Source: Deltaproteobacteria bacterium (GTDB taxonomy: Bacteria; Desulfobacterota; DSM-4660; Desulfatiglandales; Desulfatiglandaceae). Taken from it: 19,816 nucleotides of DNA. This document shows, piece by piece, positions 16,583 through 19,816 of this stretch. The stretch lies in assembly GCA_003646995.1 (NCBI GenBank), contig QMLZ01000031.1, positions 1 through 19,816 of the forward strand, in the 5' to 3' direction. Within the stretch, counting starts at the first letter, position 1; each line of letters starts with the position of its first letter. The notes under the pieces were generated by a model, which saw only the letters and a program-made list of their open reading frames with translations, made no database searches and was not told the origin of the DNA. Made by a program: the position numbers and the translations under genes.

Positions 16583-17914
16583 TCACCTACTTAAAAGTTG
16601 TGGGAGAAAGGTGACCAGGGCTGGAAAGATTGTAATAAGGGCAAGACCGATTAACTGCAGCCCAATGAAGGGCACGGTCCCTCTTACAATATGCCGCCCG
16701 AACTGCACCCCTTTTGGTGCCACGCCCTTAATGTAGAATAAGGCAGGGGCCATGGGCGGGGTAAGAAACGATGTTTGCATGGTAACACAAAAAACCATGG
16801 CTGCCCAAAGGGGATTGAAGCCCAATTCCGCAAGTATAGGAGTAAAAATGGGTACAAGGATGGGTACAATCCCGATCCACTCCATGAAAAGTCCAAAAAT
16901 GAAGAAGGCCAACATCATGATAACCAAAATGCCCCATTTGCCAAAAGGAAGGCCGAGCAACAGATCCTTGATAAGCTCTCCTCCTCCCACCAGCATGAAT
17001 GTCCCTGTGAAAACAAATGCAGCCCCAACAATGATCAGGATCATACTTGAGATGACCATGGTTTCAAAAAAAGACTCCCTCAAGGTCCTTCGATCGAGTT
17101 TTCGATAGCAGGCAGCGAGTATAACGCTCACAAAGGCCCCAACGGCTGCTGCCTCCGTGGGTGCGGCAACGCCGAAGAATATGGTCCCCAGGACCGCAAG
17201 GATAAGGAGCAAGGGAGGGACAAGGGAAGTAAAGATCATGGAGACTTTCTTTTTGAGCGAGATGGACCTTTGCTCCAAAGGCAGAGGGGGACCCATGGTG
17301 GGATTTATAGCGCACCTGGTGGTAATATAGAGTGCATATAGGGCTGAGAGGATGAGGCCGGGCACTATGGCGGCCATGAACAGCTTGCCCACAGATACGC
17401 CTGCCATGGGGCCGTACACTATCAGCATAATGCTAGGCGGTATAAGTATTCCCAAGGTACCCCCTGCACAGATGGTACCACAGCTAAGCCCGGGGTCGTA
17501 GCCCTTGTCCAGCATCTGTGGGAGGGCAAAAAGTCCCATTATTATGACAGGCGCTCCCATGATACCGGTGGCAGCAGCTATTATGGTACATACCACTACC
17601 ACTGCTAGGGCAAGGCCACCTTTTACTCCCCCCAGCATTATATGAATGGAAGAGAAAAGCCTTTCTGCTGCCCCTGACTTTTCAAGCATGATGCCCATGT
17701 AAACAAACAAGATGATGGAGGCCAAGATGTAATTGTGCATGGTCTCAAATACCCTTAGGATCATCATACTGAAAAAACCCGGCCCAACACCCAGGAGTCC
17801 GACTATAAGCGATGATCCAAGCATTGCAAATGCCACGGGAAAACCGGTCGCCAGTCCCAAGATCAGGCCCGCAAACAAGATGACGATAAGAAGTTCAGGA
17901 CTTTGAATCAACAT
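16583..17914 (-). CDS. dctM: TRAP transporter large permease, DctM family (443 aa)
   Basis: The large transport subunit of a tripartite ATP-independent periplasmic importer, with about twelve membrane segments and driven by an ion (usually Na+) gradient. Visible family features include GLATGFPVAFAMLG near the N-terminus, GIMGAPVIIMG, the conserved GTICAGGTLGILIPPSIMLI loop, FFGVAAPTEAAAVGAF, and near the end MQTSFLTPPMAPALFYIKG. The open frame continues upstream to 18088 inside dctQ, giving an N-terminus that is not hydrophobic and not like the family. I chose the ATG at 17914 because it starts directly at the first membrane segment, gives the usual DctM length, and overlaps the dctQ end by only 20 bases. 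The ribosome site is weak, and translation is probably coupled to dctQ. Confidence 0.92.
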   Translation of the reverse strand: MLIQSPELLIVILFAGLILGLATGFPVAFAMLGSSLIVGLLGVGPGFFSMMILRVFETMHNYILASIILFVYMGIMLEKSGAAERLFSSIHIMLGGVKGGLALAVVVVCTIIAAATGIMGAPVIIMGLFALPQMLDKGYDPGLSCGTICAGGTLGILIPPSIMLIVYGPMAGVSVGKLFMAAIVPGLILSALYALYITTRCAINPTMGPPLPLEQRSISLKKKVSMIFTSLVPPLLLILAVLGTIFFGVAAPTEAAAVGAFVSVILAACYRKLDRRTLRESFFETMVISSMILIIVGAAFVFTGTFMLVGGGELIKDLLLGLPFGKWGILVIMMLAFFIFGLFMEWIGIVPILVPIFTPILAELGFNPLWAAMVFCVTMQTSFLTPPMAPALFYIKGVAPKGVQFGRHIVRGTVPFIGLQLIGLALITIFPALVTFLPQLLSR

Positions 17915-18401
17915 CACGTGTTCCCATAAGAGTATTAGCGCAACGGATGAATTGAGCGATTCCTTGGAGTAATAAGAGCAGCGCGGCGATGGGCAATATG
18001 GTTTTAAAAGGATATATGGGGGGCTGCCACATGCTTTCTCCCCCTGCCTCCCACATCTTCCAGGATCGCACCGCGAACTTGGTACCAAAGTACAGCAACG
18101 CTGAAACCGAAGGGAAATAGAAGATCAGGTAACAGATACCGTCCATCAAGGCCTTTCCTTTTGGAGACAGTTTTCCGTATATGGTTTCTATGCGTACGTG
18201 TTTATCGATGGCCAAGGTGTGGGCTGCTCCCAACATGAAGATGGCACCATAAAGCATATAGGAGATGTCGTAAGACCATTCGGTTGGACAGTTGAAGATG
18301 TACCTTGCGGCAGTATCGTAAACGAGCTCCAAAATAAGCAGGGGTACCAGCCAAGCGGTCCCTTTTGCTATCCAACGGTTAAGGCGGTCTATCCATTGCA
18401 T
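17895..18401 (-). CDS. dctQ: TRAP transporter small permease, DctQ family (168 aa)
   Basis: Small four-helix membrane subunit that joins DctM to form the transporter core. It has the usual plan: an amphipathic start (MQWIDRLNRWIAKG), helices around residues 15-35, 45-65, 85-108 and 133-150, and the RYIFNCPTEWSYDIS segment after helix 1, which resembles the family's R-Y-x-F...EW motif. The loop IDKHVRIETIYGKLSPKGK between helices 2 and 3 is characteristic. The ATG at 18401 is 24 bases after the dctP stop and has no good Shine-Dalgarno sequence. The N-terminus nevertheless fits the family, so I keep it. The end overlaps dctM by 20 bases. Confidence 0.88.
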   Translation of the reverse strand: MQWIDRLNRWIAKGTAWLVPLLILELVYDTAARYIFNCPTEWSYDISYMLYGAIFMLGAAHTLAIDKHVRIETIYGKLSPKGKALMDGICYLIFYFPSVSALLYFGTKFAVRSWKMWEAGGESMWQPPIYPFKTILPIAALLLLLQGIAQFIRCANTLMGTRDVDSKS

Positions 18402-18425
18402 GGATTATTCAGAATTGACACCTGA

Positions 18426-19499
18426 TTACTTTGCGTATGGATAAGGTAATCTTACAAGAGATGCGTAAGGCTCTACGAGTTTTCGGAACTCCCGCTGTGA
18501 CTTGAGCACCTTGGCAAAGAAGGCGTCCTTTTGGGCATACCGGTCGAGTTCCTCGTTTCCTATTTTCACTATGCCCTTTATCATTTCAGGCGAAAGCTTG
18601 GACACATGAAGCCCCGGATAATGAAGAAAGAAGTTCATGGCCTCTGCGTCCTGCTTCATGGCCAGGTTGATGGCATGGAAGCAGGAGAGCTTAAGGGCAT
18701 ACTTGACTTTTTGTTTTAGGTCATCAGGGAGTTTGCTCCACGAATTTTCGTTTACAAGGGTTTCAAGGGGTGCGCATGGTTCATGGATACCCGGCACTTT
18801 TAAATACTTGCATATTTCCTGAAAGCCGAGCTTCTTGTCAATGGCCGGTGTAGCGAACTCTGCCGCATCAATGACACCTCTTTCAAGGGCCGGATAAACC
18901 TCGCCCCCAGGGAGACTTACAACGCGGGCGCCAAGCCTTTCCAAGCACTTCCCCCAGATTCCCACTGTTCTGAACTTTAGGCCTTTAAAATCATCAAGGC
19001 TGTTAATGGGCTTGCGAGACCAGCAAAAGTTTTCTGACCCCAGCATACCATAAGGGGGAAGCACCACCACGCCATGACCTTTATACAGTTGATTCCAAAG
19101 TTCCAAGCCACCCCCTGTGTAGATCCACGCCAGCATCTCTCTCATTTGGAGCCCATTGGGATAGGAGTTTCCAAAAAGCACTGCAGCGGGGAACTTGCCG
19201 ATCCACCATCCCGCCCATGTGCATCCCATGTCCAGCACACCAGTGCTAACGGCCTCGAAAACCTGTTTTGATGGGACTATCGACCCCCCGGGGCTCATGC
19301 GGACCACAAGACGGCCGTCGGTTAGGTTTTTTACTAGTTTTGCAAAATGGGCTGCAGGCGAATAGAGTTGGGGAAGACCAGCAGGGTAGCTGGATTGGGC
19401 TTTCCATATTATCTTCTTTGGTGATGATATTGCGAGGTCCAGTGGAGCAACATATACAAACACCATCAAAACCATTCCCCAAAGAAGGCCTCTTTTCAT
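18426..19499 (-). CDS. dctP: TRAP transporter periplasmic binding protein, DctP family, TakP-like (357 aa)
   Basis: Periplasmic receptor of the TRAP importer. It has a Sec signal peptide (MKRGLLWGMVLMVFVYVAP, about residues 1-25) with no lipobox at its end. The mature domain has FKGLKFRT (171-178), with Arg177 at the position that typically grips a substrate carboxylate. LPGGEVYPAL (196-205), RGVIDAAEF (207-215) and VPGIHEP (235-241) follow. The LPGGE...E-[WF]...G-x-HEP pattern resembles TakP and related receptors for 2-oxoacids and other monocarboxylates more than C4-dicarboxylate DctP. The likely substrate is therefore a 2-oxo, 2-hydroxy or related monocarboxylate, which fits the downstream dehydratase. 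The ATG at 19499 follows AGGAGG at 7 bases. It is the first gene of the dctPQM-ilvD operon. Confidence 0.92.
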   Translation of the reverse strand: MKRGLLWGMVLMVFVYVAPLDLAISSPKKIIWKAQSSYPAGLPQLYSPAAHFAKLVKNLTDGRLVVRMSPGGSIVPSKQVFEAVSTGVLDMGCTWAGWWIGKFPAAVLFGNSYPNGLQMREMLAWIYTGGGLELWNQLYKGHGVVVLPPYGMLGSENFCWSRKPINSLDDFKGLKFRTVGIWGKCLERLGARVVSLPGGEVYPALERGVIDAAEFATPAIDKKLGFQEICKYLKVPGIHEPCAPLETLVNENSWSKLPDDLKQKVKYALKLSCFHAINLAMKQDAEAMNFFLHYPGLHVSKLSPEMIKGIVKIGNEELDRYAQKDAFFAKVLKSQREFRKLVEPYASLVRLPYPYAK

Positions 19500-19524
19500 C
19501 TCAAACCTCCTACCAAATTCTGTT

Positions 19525-19536
19525 GGTTCTCGAACC
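19525..19536. promoter_or_regulatory. Short palindrome upstream of dctP, possible operator
   Basis: GGTTC, TC, GAACC (19525-19536) is a perfect 5-base-arm inverted repeat about 26 bases upstream of the dctP ATG. CCAA/TTGG half-sites recur around it at 19513, 19523 and 19536. A weak minus-strand promoter (TTGATC at 19566-19561, 17-base spacer, TAGGTT at 19543-19538) would place the palindrome over the transcription start. Such short repeats occur by chance, so this is tentative. Confidence 0.25.
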
Positions 19537-19675
19537 CAACCTATTAAATCCTCTGGCCATGATCAAGAAAAATCTTGTGATTGGATTGTATCGGAATAAC
19601 GTTGCAGCAAGGGCAAAAACCAACTACACTAACAGTGGTTCTTAGAATATGGTAGAGCAGGTATGAGGTAAGTTT

Positions 19676-19816
19676 ATGTGGAAATATTTGTTAGTGTTAC
19701 TGCTCACAATAACCCCGTTTGTCCATCCATGCAATGCAAGTCCTCCTTTTCTGCCTGGTGAAAGGATTTCATATACGGTTAGGTGGATGAAGATCAAGGC
19801 TGGGCAAATGAGCCTC
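19676..19816 (+). CDS. Secreted DUF3108-like protein, 5' part only (47 codons)
   Basis: A frame that opens with ATG at 19676 and runs off the right edge. It starts with a signal-peptide-like stretch (MWKYLLVLLLTITPFVHP, then CNA-S). A segment reading FLPGERISYTVRWMKIKAG follows, which resembles the first strand pair of DUF3108 proteins (F.xGE.L.Y.V.w..I.aG). Cys19 lies just after the hydrophobic core but is preceded by V-H-P, so a lipobox is not convincing. The only ribosome-site-like sequence is GAGGTAAG, about 6 bases upstream. A -10-like TAGAAT lies at 19643-19648 without a clear -35. The function of DUF3108 proteins is poorly known; they are exported envelope proteins. Divergent from the dctP operon. 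Confidence 0.6.
   Translation, partial: MWKYLLVLLLTITPFVHPCNASPPFLPGERISYTVRWMKIKAGQMSL

Noticed and set aside
17915..18088. N-terminal extension of DctM to 18088
   Set aside because: The added 58 residues are cysteine- and proline-rich, lie wholly in dctQ, and do not look like a membrane-protein start.

Overview
The window reads as a gene-dense chromosomal segment from an anaerobic or microaerophilic bacterium, most plausibly a Desulfobacterota/'Deltaproteobacteria'-type organism. That placement is an inference from gene content: a LIV-type (branched-chain amino acid family) ABC importer, a TRAP importer, a cytoplasmic molybdopterin oxidoreductase, an Rrf2 regulator with three candidate Fe-S cysteines, an oxygen-labile [4Fe-4S]-class dihydroxy-acid dehydratase, and a giant duplicated UvrA. 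I saw no rRNA, tRNA, CRISPR array, insertion sequence, integrase or plasmid origin. No gene looks broken, apart from the one cut by the right edge.

Layout. Left block, minus strand: an Rrf2 regulator (2385-2837), then a 220-base gap with potential hairpins, then a DMSO-reductase-family molybdoenzyme (89-2164). A perfect 7+7 palindrome lies in front of the regulator. Next, a plus-strand LivJ-type periplasmic binding protein (3090-4304) has its own sigma70-like promoter and a strong intrinsic terminator. Converging on it is a tightly packed minus-strand operon livG-livF-livH-livM (7952 down to 4606). Its promoter holds a palindrome in the -35/-10 spacer that fits the FadR-subfamily GntR operator pattern.

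Centre block, plus strand: a 1771-residue protein made of two complete UvrA units in tandem, with four ABC ATPase modules (8117-13432). It is followed 13 bases later by a DUF362 protein with a cysteine-containing C-terminal extension (13446-14882). Right block, minus strand: a dctP-dctQ-dctM-ilvD operon (19499 down to 14899). It encodes a TRAP importer with a TakP-like (monocarboxylate/2-oxoacid type) binding protein, and a dihydroxy-acid/sugar-acid dehydratase that probably works on the imported acid or a product of it. At the right edge a secreted DUF3108-like protein begins on the plus strand.

Functionally, two solute importers (ABC-LIV and TRAP) flank a DNA-repair gene pair. The most unusual items are the tandem UvrA with asymmetric ATPase motifs, the molybdoenzyme whose second cluster-ligand cysteine is aspartate, and the two well-placed operator palindromes. 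I did not find a clear, wholly new multi-gene system.
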